From: Arthrobotrys musiformis
Lineage: Eukaryota > Ascomycota > Orbiliomycetes > Orbiliales > Orbiliaceae
NCBI GenBank assembly: GCA_036971715.1
Contig: JAVHJL010000011.1
Coordinates: 930,001 to 994,000, forward strand
Direction: 5' to 3'
Length of the DNA stretch: 64,000 bases
The notes under the pieces were generated by a model. The model was not told the DNA's origin. It saw only the letters and a program-made list of their open reading frames with translations, and ran no database searches. Shown piece by piece: positions 36,401 to 46,365 of the stretch (its first letter is position 1; each line of letters begins with the position of its first letter). The translations under genes were made by a program, and so were the position numbers.

Positions 36401-36832
36401 ATCTACGTCATATATTCACCCACGCGCCAATTGGCCACATCTCCACATCTCCACATCCCCGTAGGGCGGGAAATACATATATCCATACGTACATATCGAC
36501 ATATGTATAAAATAAAGAATTGGGAATTAAAATACGTACTGGACTTCGTCAAAGACGACAGAGGTGGGCTGGTGTATTCTGAAGAGACGGACGAAAACGG
36601 CGAGGACGGTGAGGGCGATGAGGATGGACCAGTCAGAGCTGGGCAGGCTGAAGATGTCGAAGTCGCGGATGGTGCCCCATGTGGACCAGTAGCTGGACTT
36701 TGTAGAGACAGAAGCCTTACCACCGGACTTCTTCTTTGAGGCAGACGGGGTGGGCGACCGCGAGCGAGACCTGCCGCGGTCCGCAGAGGCGTCGGCAGCG
36801 GCAAGGCCACCGGACTTCTTTTTGGTCGTCAT
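33476..36832 (-). CDS. PMT1: Protein O-mannosyltransferase, PMT1 class, with C-terminal KDEL
   Basis: ER enzyme transferring mannose from dolichyl-phosphate-mannose to Ser/Thr of secretory proteins. Five exons (36832-36540, 36376-36087, 36033-33686, 33631-33578, 33523-33476) give 1010 residues. The catalytic DE pair is Asp95-Glu96 in VVFDEVHFGGF, with the His codon split by intron 1. Multiple membrane helices flank a lumenal MIR domain (TQGGYLHSHNHMYPSGSKQQQITLYPH). That MIR sequence, plus the long acidic tail, points to PMT1 rather than PMT2 or PMT4. The tail repeats YRDQDGN and ETVV/EEP motifs. Two tiny last exons (54 and 48 nt) carry it to ...EPVKDEL and a stop, giving a canonical ER-retrieval signal. 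If intron 3 were retained, translation would stop after VSFEPS and the signal would be lost. Divergent from the LRR gene. Confidence 0.93.
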
Positions 36833-37876
36833 CGGGACGACTTATCAGAACCTTTCCAACAGCCAATGTCAAGAGGCAATTGATGGAGACGATGGGGGGT
36901 GGTGATGATGGTGATGATGGAGGATGGAGAAGGGAGAAGGGAGAGAAGAAGAAGGCTGTTATAATGGGGCTAGTTGACGGTTAAGTGTATCGTGTCTTTA
37001 ATTGAGCAGCCTGAGCCCGAGAACAAATGGCAAGATCGATAACAAACGCCCCTCCAATACCACCATTACCATACCACCATTCCCATAATAATATACCAGC
37101 CACTAGCACACGCACTTGGGGAAGAATACAAGCTCAGCCTTAATTTAGCAAAGACAAAATGGTGGAGATTGGCAGTCCGTTCAAGCAGACACCTGGCCTT
37201 TCTCCATATTATTCTCCTATTTTTTGAACGTCGACGGAGCCTGCCCGGATGCCAAGGAACACGCGAGCCGGGCTGCGTTGCATCCAATTTGACCGGCACC
37301 CTGTTACCACCCGTTCACCCATACACTCACATACTGTATATACTACTATACAGTGGCTATAAGTGTCTACAGTGTATACAGTATGATAGGTATGGTATAT
37401 GGTGTATACGATAATGTGTATGTGTATATAGTGTATATGGGATGTACTCTGTATATGGGATATGTATGGGGTACACGTATTGGGAAGAGAGTAGTGGGGA
37501 CACCCCGGTCGGCCTTGAAGCCAGATGTTCTGATATAATCCTCGTCTTATCGCGTATCATATCTGATTAGATCTCATCCCTTCTTCACGTGCATACGTAC
37601 TGCATATACTATCCACATGTATCTACTGTATTAGGTAGTATGTATATGTAAATTGTGTAGTATACAGTGATGTCGAGATGCAACAGTTGAATGTCCAACA
37701 GTCGGCACAACAATCGGAACGTCGCTGTTATACCCGCTAGCTCCAATCTAGACAGGAAATGGTAGCTGAGATGAGGTTGGTTGGTTGGTTGATGGGGATG
37801 GGGATGAGGTTGGTGGGTTGGGGCCGTTAAATAGCGGGTGTCGCGCGCCGCTTGGACCCAAACACTCCCTCCCACC
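36833..37876. promoter_or_regulatory. Divergent promoter region, PMT1 / LRR protein
   Basis: About 1 kb between divergent starts. It includes a TA/TG-rich, microsatellite-like stretch at 37329-37475, listed separately, and GGT/GGTT-rich sequence just upstream of the LRR start (37772-37820). No specific factor site is assigned. Confidence 0.4.
37329..37475. repeat. Degenerate TGTATA-rich simple repeat
   Basis: Imperfect repeats of GTGTATA, GTATATGGG and TATAC fill most of this stretch. It is low-complexity sequence between the PMT1 and LRR genes. Confidence 0.6.
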
Positions 37877-39589
37877 ATGTCTGCTATCATCCCCTCCTCA
37901 CCCCCCCTCCTGCCTTCCTCACCCCCCTCCAAGACCACTATTATCACCGGCCAGAAACGCTTCTTCGACATCGACCCCTCCTCCGACGACATCCCCGTCT
38001 TCTCCAGCGACGACCTGCCCCCCAAAGAGGTCTTCGAGAACCCCTACCATGCCTACCGTCGCTCTGCCCGCACCGTCAAACGCCACCGAAGTGGCACCGT
38101 CCGCTCCATCCTCAAGCACACCCTCCCCTCCGACGCCATAGACCCTCTCTCTTCCACAAACCAACAATTGAATCAATCCGACAATAATATTGATAATGGT
38201 GATAATGGGAGTGAGAGTGGAAGTGAGGGAGAAGGGGATGCGAGTCTGAACACCATCCGGCCCCCGGCCACCAGTGAACCGGACCGCAGCGATGCCCCCT
38301 CCGAGGACCCCCATGACACCGAGGCAAACCTCATCATCCAGAAGGCCATCGAGAATGGCTCCGAGGTCGTCGACCTGAGGTACTTCCTTACCTTATTTTT
38401 ATTTTTATTTATTTTTATTTATTTTTATTTATTTTATTTTGAACTAACGGGTGTGATATTGTATAGCAACCTCGCCCTCACCCACACCCCAACAGACATC
38501 CACTCCCTCTCCTCCCTGATCCTCCAGCCAAAAGCCTCCTCCTCCTCTTCAAAAACCTCCCCTAAGAAGTCAACCACCCTCCTCCGCTCCAGCTCCGGCA
38601 TCGACCCCTCCCTCTCCTCCCCATACACTCCCCTCCACCCCAAAATCCACCTCCACCTCCACCACAACTCCCTCACCACCTTACCCCCCTCCCTCACCTC
38701 CCTCAAAACAATCACCGGCCTCTACCTGCGCAAAAACCTCCTGAGATCCCTCCCCCACCACATCTCAAACCTCACCTCCCTAACCCACCTCTCCCTCGGC
38801 GAAAACCTCCTCGCATACCTCCCCTTCTCCCTCCTCTCCCTCCAAAACCTAACCCCCACCGCCGGCCTCTCCTTCTTCCCAAACCCATTCTTCACCTTCG
38901 ACTCCCAAGACACCCCAAAACGCTCACTCAACCCCATCAGTCTCCCCAAATCCGCACACGCCAGCAATCCATCCAAAGCGTTTATATCCTCAACCACAAC
39001 CTCCCACTTCATCTACAACTTCATCGCCTCGACTCCAATCTCCGCATTCAACGAACTAGGCCAATTAGTAACTCCACCGCTAACCCCATCCCTGCACCAT
39101 CCAACTCAATGGCCCAAAAAGCTGGAATCCCCACCGCTGCCACTATTATCCAACCGACAAGTAATCCCCAAAAACTGCATCATCCACAAATTCCCTACCT
39201 TACAGGAACTATGCCTGAGAAAAATAGCGGGAGATGGGATGTACACCACACTAAACAAACCACAAAGAAGGGATATATACTCCCTCCTACCCCCCCATCT
39301 ATCACGAAAAGTCAAATCCGCGCTCGAGGAGTCCGTGAAAGTGTGTAGCGTGTGTAAAAGCGGGTATGTAACAAAGGCAGCCGAATGGATTGAGTTTTGG
39401 GATGTGATTCCCTGCGATGATGGGGGGGTGGAGTACTCTGAGGTCGAAGCCGGGTGGGGGAGGTTTTTGAAGAGGTATTTGGGGAGGGGTGGGGAGAGGA
39501 GTAATGTGCTGCCGCTTTTGAGGGAGGGGTGTAGTTGGGAGTGTGTGGAGGTTTGGATGGGGGAGAGGGAGGGGGAGGAGGGGGGTTAG
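37877..39589 (+). CDS. Leucine-rich-repeat protein
   Basis: Two exons (37877-38379, 38467-39589) give 541 residues; the ATG at 37877 has a good context (ACC before it). The N-terminal third is Ser/Pro/Asp-rich, with basic RRSARTVKRHRS. Then come about three to four leucine-rich repeats (LHHNSLTTLPPSLTSLKTIT, LYLRKNLLRSLPHHISNLTSL, LSLGENLLAYLPFSLLSL), which normally serve as a protein-binding surface. The C-terminal part has LCLRKIAG, LLPPHLSRKVKSAL and CSVCKSGY, a possible two-Cys knuckle, followed by an aromatic block. This pattern fits uncharacterised fungal LRR proteins; partner and role are unknown. The intron (38380-38466) is mostly TTTTTA/TTTA repeats, and its splice leaves LRS|NLALTHTP in frame. 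The coding strand is strikingly C-rich until about 39300. Confidence 0.78.
   Translation: MSAIIPSSPPLLPSSPPSKTTIITGQKRFFDIDPSSDDIPVFSSDDLPPKEVFENPYHAYRRSARTVKRHRSGTVRSILKHTLPSDAIDPLSSTNQQLNQSDNNIDNGDNGSESGSEGEGDASLNTIRPPATSEPDRSDAPSEDPHDTEANLIIQKAIENGSEVVDLRYFLTLFLFLFIFIYFYLFYFELTGVILYSNLALTHTPTDIHSLSSLILQPKASSSSSKTSPKKSTTLLRSSSGIDPSLSSPYTPLHPKIHLHLHHNSLTTLPPSLTSLKTITGLYLRKNLLRSLPHHISNLTSLTHLSLGENLLAYLPFSLLSLQNLTPTAGLSFFPNPFFTFDSQDTPKRSLNPISLPKSAHASNPSKAFISSTTTSHFIYNFIASTPISAFNELGQLVTPPLTPSLHHPTQWPKKLESPPLPLLSNRQVIPKNCIIHKFPTLQELCLRKIAGDGMYTTLNKPQRRDIYSLLPPHLSRKVKSALEESVKVCSVCKSGYVTKAAEWIEFWDVIPCDDGGVEYSEVEAGWGRFLKRYLGRGGERSNVLPLLREGCSWECVEVWMGEREGEEGG
38391..38443 (+). repeat. TTTTTA/TTTA microsatellite inside an intron
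   Basis: A near-continuous run of TTTTTA and TTTA units inside the only intron of the LRR gene. It effectively forms the polypyrimidine part of that intron. Confidence 0.8.
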
Positions 39590-39951
39590 GTTTGTGACGA
39601 TAGGGGGTATTTGTATTTTTATGGGTGGCGTTTTTGATTATGCGGGAGCGATTGTGATATATATGATGTATAATGTAATATCGATGTCGATTCGTCGTTT
39701 CAACGCGGGAGGGGCGAAAATGCAACAAGTTGGATCCAGCCATACGGTATGATATCCAGATCGGGCTTATTAAACGCATACAGTGTAGCAAGGCATAGCT
39801 GCGCTTCTGGCTGGCCTCCATTGGACGGATACACTTTTGGACCCTCGGCGCGGTCTTGGGAGCTTCGTAGTATAAATAGGATCGATGCAACCCATCAAGT
39901 CCCATCCAACCTCCAGTCTCGTAACTGTCCAACCTCCCCCCTCTCGATACA
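39590..39951. other. Tandem-gene spacer
   Basis: 362 bp between two plus-strand genes. TATA-like GTATAAATAG lies at about 39869-39878, some 80 bp upstream of the F-box-like start, and may be its core promoter. Confidence 0.45.
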
Positions 39952-40982
39952 ATGGCAAAAATAACAACCCTCCCCACCGAACTCCTCGCCCACATAATCG
40001 ATGAATTAACAATCACCGATCCCAAGAGGGGGTATATCCACCCCCCCTCACGGCGGGACCTAAAATCACTCTCCCACACGTGTAAACTATTTTTCACGCT
40101 GTGCTTTAAACCCCGCATGCGGCATACGCCTGTATTATTAACCACCTTCGGGGTTGGAGTTTTCAAAAGCGGGTTGGCGGCGGGGAGGGGTGGGGATGTT
40201 GTGTTCGTATACCCTATATATCGTAATATATATGTGGTTATTAACAAATACATAGTTTTATAAAAGTCACCTCGACGGGGGATGGGACCGATCAATCCCC
40301 CCTGATGGAACTACTATCTTCCCTCACATTATTCCCAAACACCAAGCACACCAGCATAACCTACCAAACCCCCCTCTCCCTCGAACCCACAATCTTCACA
40401 AAAATCCTAACCACCCTCCCCAAAAACCTAACATCACTAAACTTATCAATCACAATCCCCCCCTCCTCTTCAACAACCCACCAACCACCCCTCCCCGCAC
40501 CCCTCCCAACAATAACAACCCTCACAATAACCACCAACCACCCAATCCACATCCAAACCCTCCACCGCCTCCCCCCGCTATTCCCAAACCTAAAAAACCT
40601 CTCCATAACATTCCCCGAATCCTCGCTCTCGCAAAACGACTGGTCCCTAAATACATCCCATTGCACCCCTCTAAAACGCCTCAAAAAATTAGAACACATA
40701 ACCCTCCCCTGGCCGCGATCAACGCGCTCAGAAGATCCGGAAGTCCTAGCGCAGTTATTTTTATCACTACTCTCCACGCCTGAACGCGATGGAATAGAGC
40801 GTCTTGATAACGTGGAGTTTTATGGGGAGTGGGTTGGACAAGACGGTATGCTCTATGATAACAGGATTATCATCAGTTATACCAAAGATCGAGATGGGAA
40901 GTGGGAATATGAGTTCGATGGGGAGCTTATTGAGGGTGAGGAGGAGGTGTTTGGGAGTGATTGGGATGAGGAGGAGGAGTGA
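39952..40982 (+). CDS. F-box-like protein (exon joint unresolved)
   Basis: The N-terminal exon starts at the ATG at 39952 with an F-box-like helix pattern (ITTLPTELLAHIIDEL ... DLKSLSHTCKLFFTLCF), the Skp1-binding module of SCF ubiquitin ligases. A second open frame runs to the stop at 40982. It contains Leu-rich, repeat-like segments (LTSLNLSITI, ITTLTITTN, LPPLFPNLKNLSITF) and ends in an acidic tail. That is the common F-box plus LRR layout. The first frame stops at 40261-40263, so an intron must remove sequence between about 40190 and 40266. One phase-consistent choice is 40190-40266, but its donor (GTGGGG) is poor. I therefore give only outer limits. Alternatively, these are a truncated F-box gene and a separate small gene. 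Confidence 0.55.
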
Positions 40983-41386
40983 AAGGGATATGCGTTGCAC
41001 CTGCTGAAAATACAACAGGTGTGTATAAACCGGTCCGGTTTCAATGTTTACGATAAGATGATAATTTCACTACAAGCGTGGGCCTACTTTCTCAATAAAA
41101 CGCGATTCGAAAACCATTTATCCCGCCGTAAAGCCGATATTTATGGAATTTATAATGATAGGATAATAATAATAAAAAAACCGCAATGTCAAACAGTCAG
41201 GCTCTTACCAAATCCTGACCTTCCGCCAAAATATCGTATCCACTTCCATTTCTTGATTTGTGTACCCTCCTCTTTAACCCTCCTATGCTTCTCTGTTTGC
41301 AGAATTTGGATATACAATGATGAAGCAAAACAATTGATGGTGTGATGACGTATTTGTAGTTTAATACACTCCCTTTCGAACCCCGT
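40983..41386. other. Convergent intergenic region
   Basis: AT-rich 3' flanks of the F-box-like and NIPSNAP genes; an AATAATAATAATAAAA run is at 41162-41177. No gene is seen. Confidence 0.5.
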
Positions 41387-42587
41387 TTATTTAACAGGCG
41401 ACCAGGGGAGCGGTAGCAGAATCTTAGACTGCATCTTCGCAATCAATGGAATAGTTTTATGCACCGTATCCGCCCACCCCCTAACCCAACATCAGCAACT
41501 CCACAAATAACCTAAAAAGATGGGGAAAAGAACTTACTCCGCCTGCCAACTCTTCTCTCTCAATATCTGCCGTCCCCTCAAGTCTCCAAACTGCCAGAGG
41601 TAGTGCACTTCATTCAACCCACCGATCTGTGTGAACCACGCCCCGACACCTTCCATACCCTGACTCTGCCTCGCGACCAATCCGCGTCTCCAGTGGGTCT
41701 CCCACTCTAACAGATTCCCCGGGTGTAAAGTATACGACCGGAGCTCGAATACGCCCCCCAACGACCGCGGTGGGGTGGTAGGCCAGAACGAGAACTCCTG
41801 AGCGAGGGAGTTGGAGCGGGATTGGAGGTACTTTCGTACCTCCTTCTTGTAGGATTTAGTCTGCGGCAGGCCGTCGAGGTAGCGTTGGGTTGAGTGGTAT
41901 CCCGAGTAGCCGTTGTATTCCCAAATATGCACTTTCAACCCATCACATTAACAATTTCCACATGAAATATAGTTGTGAAAATAGTGAAAACTTACAAAAG
42001 GTATCCCCCTCCCCGATCTCTGTATTCCAGCTCCCAACGAGTTTAACCTCAGCCCGGGGATCATTCGCCACCCGCGGGTATTCATTCCCAATAAGCTCCA
42101 CGTACTCATCAACCTTATCCGGCCTCACCCGATGAAACACCAGTTCGTGCACATACTTCCCCCTAGCCAGAACCTTCGAAAACGACTCCTGTATCTGATA
42201 AGTATCATGCTGAGCCTCACTAGATCCATGGAGTAGCTTTGAAAAAACCCCCCCGGTTTTAATATCCGGCCCTCCTTCGGCCCCCGCAGCAGCTGCTGCA
42301 GCGGCGGCATCGGGATTCGGATCGATGGTGGCGGCTCGAGCTGCGGCTGCTGCTTCTGCGGCCTTTTGACGGGATGCTTCCTGCTGCGCTGCCTGTTTTT
42401 CGCGGAAGGCGGCGAGGTTGGCTTCGAATTGTGTGGTTGAGTCTGCGGGGAGTTGACCGATCGAGGGGGTGGTGGTTGTGGGGGTTTTGCTTTGGAGTGG
42501 AGTTGTGATGGACAAGGGACGGACGAAGGGGGTTGAAGATGGGGTAATCAGACGGCGGGAGAGCGGGCGGAGGGTAGGACGGAACAT
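41387..42587 (-). CDS. NIPSNAP family mitochondrial protein
   Basis: Three exons (42587-41996, 41931-41538, 41480-41387) give 359 residues. The N-terminus is rich in Arg, Ser and Thr without acids (MFRPTLRPLSRRLI), a typical mitochondrial presequence. An Ala-rich helical linker at about residues 70-110 follows. The two ferredoxin-like NIPSNAP repeats then appear: YVHELVFHRVRPDKVDEYVEL ... VGSWNTEIGEGDTFLHIWEY, and FELRSYTLHPGNLLEWETHW ... VGAWFTQIGGLNEVHYLWQF. The last exon supplies the family C-terminus (GWADTVHKTIPLIAKMQSKI, then LLPLPWSPVK). Animal relatives act in mitochondrial quality control and vesicle-related processes; the fungal role is not established. It diverges from the FMN-binding protein gene with a 687-bp shared upstream region. 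Confidence 0.9.
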
Positions 42588-43274
42588 TGTGATGGTTTAT
42601 TTATTATTTTATTCTATGGTAGGAAAGGAAAAGGGGAAGAAGAGGAAGAGGATGGAGGAATGTTGAAGGAGGGGAGTTCGAAGAAGGTCTAGAGCTGAGG
42701 AGGGGGAATAATCTGGGGAAGTCCGTTTGGGCAGGTGGTCCAATTGAGGCGGCTGTGGGGAAGCTTAACCAAGCAAACACGCTAGTTGGTCGCTCGGACC
42801 TGGCTGTGTTGGGAATGACGTCGTGCGCCTGTTATCTGATCGATCTAATCCGATATCTAATCTAACGAGAGTTCAATTGATATGAGGTACCTATCGAGGT
42901 CGTGGTGATAGTTCTTAGAGAGATACACAAGAATTATGGAGTGTCTATAAATCAACGGGGCCTCGAAACTACAAGTTGGCGTGGTGCCGTGTGCGACAGT
43001 CGACGGACCTAGAACCGGGTCGTCAGGACGTACAACGCTTGGCGGTCTGGCCGGAACGAGAGATAACAACAGCAGCAGGAGGGCGGTTGCCTTCGGATTA
43101 CAGATCACTTTAAATCCCCTCTGTCATCCACCCCTTCGTATCGTATCACTGCTGATACCGATATCACTATCACCATCCTCAGCTTCATCACCGATAGGAT
43201 AAACCAATCCTCGATAAATACCATTGATAAGTATCCAGCAAAAGGCTGTATCAATTACGACATCAAAGGCGAAA
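42588..43274. promoter_or_regulatory. Divergent promoter region, NIPSNAP / split-barrel protein
   Basis: 687 bp between divergent starts. A purine-rich stretch (42620-42670) is immediately upstream of NIPSNAP. Repeated GATAT/CGATAT motifs occur near 42835-42860 and 43140-43165. No gene is seen. Confidence 0.4.
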
Positions 43275-44057
43275 ATGGCTCCTCCAACCCAACGCGTCTA
43301 CGAAGGCCAGCTCCCACCAGAGGTCCTATCGTGCCTCAACAATGCCCGTTTCGTAAGCATACCCCTCTCCCTCCTCCTCTCCTTCCCTTTCCCAGCTTCA
43401 TGATTGGATACCCTGTTCAATAACACCATTTACGTCTTTCTATCGTGTCAATACGGTTACTAATGATAATGTGGCCTACAGCTCCACCTGGCAACATGCA
43501 CCTCCACCCTCCGCCCCCACATCGCCCTGATGAACTTCACCTACATCCCCCCCACAAAGACCTTCACCAACACCGCCCTCCCAACCGCCATCTCCTCCAC
43601 CTCCGGCCCAGGCGTAATCATCATGCTCCTCTCCCCAACCACCACCAAAAAACTCAACAACATAAAATCAAACCCACAAGTCTCCCTCCTCGTCCACGAC
43701 TGGGTCTCCCAACGCCCTCCCACCGCCTCCGGTCCTTCCAGCCCCGTTACGACTAGTCTCTCCCCGCTAGCACAGTTTTTGCAGAACATCAACAGCAGCG
43801 AGTTGCAGAGTTATTCGCATACCATCCGGGGTAACGCAAAGATCTTGGAGACCGGGAGTGATGAGGAGGAGTATTATAAGAGCGTGCATAAGGAGGCTAA
43901 TAAATTCGAAGGTGCGAAGTGTTATGTTGAGGGAGAGGAAGGGAGTGTATTTGTCGTTGTTGAGCTTGAAGGTGGGAAGATTGCGGATTGGAAGGGGGGT
44001 GTTGAGGATTGGGGGTTGCCGGATGAGGAGGAGGCTGTTAATGGTGTTCGAATTTGA
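43275..44057 (+). CDS. FMN-binding split-barrel (PNPOx-like) protein
   Basis: Two exons (43275-43352, 43482-44057) with a 129-nt intron give 217 residues. The fold is that of the pyridoxamine-5'-phosphate-oxidase-like family: LHLATCTSTLRPHIALMNFTYIPP, VIIMLLSPTTTKKLNNIKSNPQVSLLVHDW, then IRGNAKILE and YYKSVHKEAN, and an acidic C-terminus. This resembles the yeast YLR456W/YPR172W type, which are described as putative FMN-binding proteins, not proven vitamin B6 enzymes. The substrate-specific residues of true PNPO (Pdx3) are not evident, so a housekeeping PNPO role should not be assumed. No targeting signal is present. The ATG at 43275 is the first in frame. Confidence 0.85.
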
Positions 44058-44830
44058 GGGTGCTGTGCTGGTGAAAGGCGATGCTGTCTTTATACATGTT
44101 GACGGTTTCTTGCCGGATGGTAGGTTTATGAGGTCCTCCCTACGAGGTATATTAGGAATGATCCAGCTGCAGGGCCCGGCTGGATGTAACTTTAGTCCAG
44201 TACACGCTTCAATTGATTCTTCAATAAATCACACGGCTCTGTTTAGGACAAAACGTTTAGAATATGAAAATGTAAACTGCCACAATTCAGTGAGCTTTGA
44301 CCAGTGTCTAATAGGCCTGTAGCCCTGAGTGCCTGGTGTCAATGCTATATATGTTGTACTATTATATCAACGCCATAAAGCTAGAATTAATGCGCACATA
44401 TGCACAAATATGTCATCGCTGCTATTACCGTACAATGCGACTTGACCTTATCTCTGTTATCATCCACTAGGCGGCTTTTTAAGTGGTGTGAGTGGCACTT
44501 CGCCCAGAATATCAAAGAACTCATGTTCCTCACAATTGGCTCTCACAAGATGCCATTTGGGGCCAAAGCCGTCAGTTACCTCAAAGGCCAGTCATTGGTC
44601 TATGCGGTTCATTCCTGTGAATTTCCTCATCCAAGGGAATGAATCGTAGTCACCGTTATACTCTCGTATCTTTTGAGAGTGTTTCTACGATGTCTTTTAT
44701 GCATAGATTGGGACCCTGAGTTGGACGGCGGGACCAAGAATCAAGCTCTCGGTCCCGATCGCCCGACAAGAGCCTATATTTCAGGCCCTAAAGTGTTCGA
44801 GGAGCTTACTGGATTTTAGCTTCTTAAACT
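44058..44830. other. Convergent intergenic region
   Basis: 3' flanks of the split-barrel protein gene and the LIP2 gene. Short open frames at 44400-44642 have no recognisable content. No gene is called. Confidence 0.5.
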
Positions 44831-45946
44831 TCAGAGATAGTCCCAACCTCGACGGCGGCGTGTAAGGAAAAGGGGCGCACCTTCATCAGGATCCGTGTCG
44901 CTGTCGCTGTTGTCAGGAACACCACTCCCCTCCACTGTCTCCTTCAACTCTTCGGGAACAAGGTTCTCATCATCGACTTCTGGAATCCCACCCTTCTCCC
45001 TAACATACAACCCCTTATCCCGCCAGAACTTGTAAAACTCCACCCCATCCTCCCCGGAGAGTCCATACTCCCTCCCCAACTCCTCAACCTCTTCAACAGT
45101 AATCGGTGAAGAATCCCGACACCCTATCTCCCGCATTATTTCAGCAACAACAGCCTTCACAATCTTCCTCTTAAACACCTTCCCATCCACAGCACTCAAG
45201 TTCTCCTTCGCAGCCATCTCACGAGATCCCCTCACCAAAACCCCCTCCCCCGTAACCGGATCACCACCTTCCAACTCCTCCCACTCCCGCTTCATAGACC
45301 ACATCTCCACCCCCTCCAATCCACACGCCACAATCTTCTTAAACCACTCAAGATCCGTATCAACATTCAACGCCAACCCATGACTACTAACCCACCTCCT
45401 CAGATTAACCCCAATACTCGCCACCTTCCTATCATCCCTAACCCACACCCCAGCCTCCTCGGTCGTAAACGCCCTAATAGCAAACTGCTCCAACACCCGT
45501 ATCACCGCATTTTCCAAAGCGCGTATGTAGCATCTGGGCGATAAACCATGTTGTTTTAGATCGATGATGGGGTATGCGACTATTTGCCCCGGTCCGTGGA
45601 AGGTCACCTGTCCGCCGCGGGGGGTATACGCCACCGACGCTTTATTTTCCGATAACAGCTGTTTTACGGCCTCCGGCGGGGTTCTGGAGGCCTCCCGTCG
45701 GCCGAAGGTGTATATCGGGTGAAAAGAAGTAGTGATGAGAAACGGTGGGGGTTGGCGGATGGGGGTTTGGGTGTTTTGTGAGGATTTGTGGAGGAGGTGG
45801 AGGTTGAAGAGGATGGATTGGAGTTTTGAGACTTGTGAGTAGTCGCTTTGCGGGAGGGAGAGGACGCGGAGGGTGGGCTGGGATCGGATTGGGGGGGTAG
45901 ATGGTTTCCAGAGGTTACCCCGGGGGGCTCTGAATCTTTGGCGCAT
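44831..45946 (-). CDS. LIP2: Lipoyl(octanoyl) transferase
   Basis: Mitochondrial enzyme moving octanoyl from acyl carrier protein to target lysines, the first step of lipoate attachment. Intronless, 371 residues from the ATG at 45946; a few in-frame codons upstream lack ATG. The N-terminus is Arg-rich and acid-free, fitting a presequence. The LipB signature RGGQVTFHGPGQ lies at 110-121. The conserved Lys174 is in KVASIGVN, then HGLALNV, and the catalytic Cys208 is in IVACGLEGV. The C-terminal 120 residues beyond the LipB core form an acidic and helical extension ending RRRRGWDYL, longer than in yeast. No break is seen. A tRNA-Thr gene lies divergently upstream. Confidence 0.93.
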   Translation of the reverse strand: MRQRFRAPRGNLWKPSTPPIRSQPTLRVLSLPQSDYSQVSKLQSILFNLHLLHKSSQNTQTPIRQPPPFLITTSFHPIYTFGRREASRTPPEAVKQLLSENKASVAYTPRGGQVTFHGPGQIVAYPIIDLKQHGLSPRCYIRALENAVIRVLEQFAIRAFTTEEAGVWVRDDRKVASIGVNLRRWVSSHGLALNVDTDLEWFKKIVACGLEGVEMWSMKREWEELEGGDPVTGEGVLVRGSREMAAKENLSAVDGKVFKRKIVKAVVAEIMREIGCRDSSPITVEEVEELGREYGLSGEDGVEFYKFWRDKGLYVREKGGIPEVDDENLVPEELKETVEGSGVPDNSDSDTDPDEGAPLFLTRRRRGWDYL

Positions 45947-46292
45947 TTTGGGATGCACTTTTTTTGGTTATAACATTGTTGATGCTTTTCGAGGCGCGAG
46001 GCTGTGGGGTTTTATGGTGAAGGTATACGGAAGGAACTTGGGAGTGGAAATGTGTTGGACGTCGTTGGTAACACAGCAGAACACTCCGTCGTGGACGCGG
46101 TCGAGTTACTCCGGCCGACACAGGAACCCTGAAAAACCATTCACTCCCCCATCTCGATGTCCAGAATCACCCAAACCGCGAATTTTTAAACAGTTCCCCG
46201 ATCAATTGACATCCACCCCATTAACCAACCACTTCCTCTACACCGTGAGAACGGAAATACACACTCCAAATCACACTCCTCCATCCCAAGTA
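45947..46292. promoter_or_regulatory. Divergent upstream region, LIP2 / tRNA-Thr
   Basis: 346 bp containing the LIP2 promoter. Nothing specific was recognised. Confidence 0.4.
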
Positions 46293-46365
46293 GCTCCTAT
46301 AGCTCAGTTGGTAGAGCGCGACACTAGTAATGTCGAGGTCTACGGTTCAAATCCGTATGGGAGCA
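46293..46365 (+). tRNA. tRNA-Thr, anticodon AGU
   Basis: The 73 bases fold as a full cloverleaf. Acceptor arm GCTCCTA pairs with TGGGAGC (one G-U), with A as discriminator. The D stem is GCTC/GAGC, the anticodon stem CGACA/TGTCG with loop CTAGTAA (anticodon AGT), and the T stem TACGG/CCGTA with loop TTCAAAT. There is no intron. The A and B boxes are intact, and a T run (TTTTTT) follows at about 46397 as a likely RNA polymerase III terminator. Confidence 0.95.
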
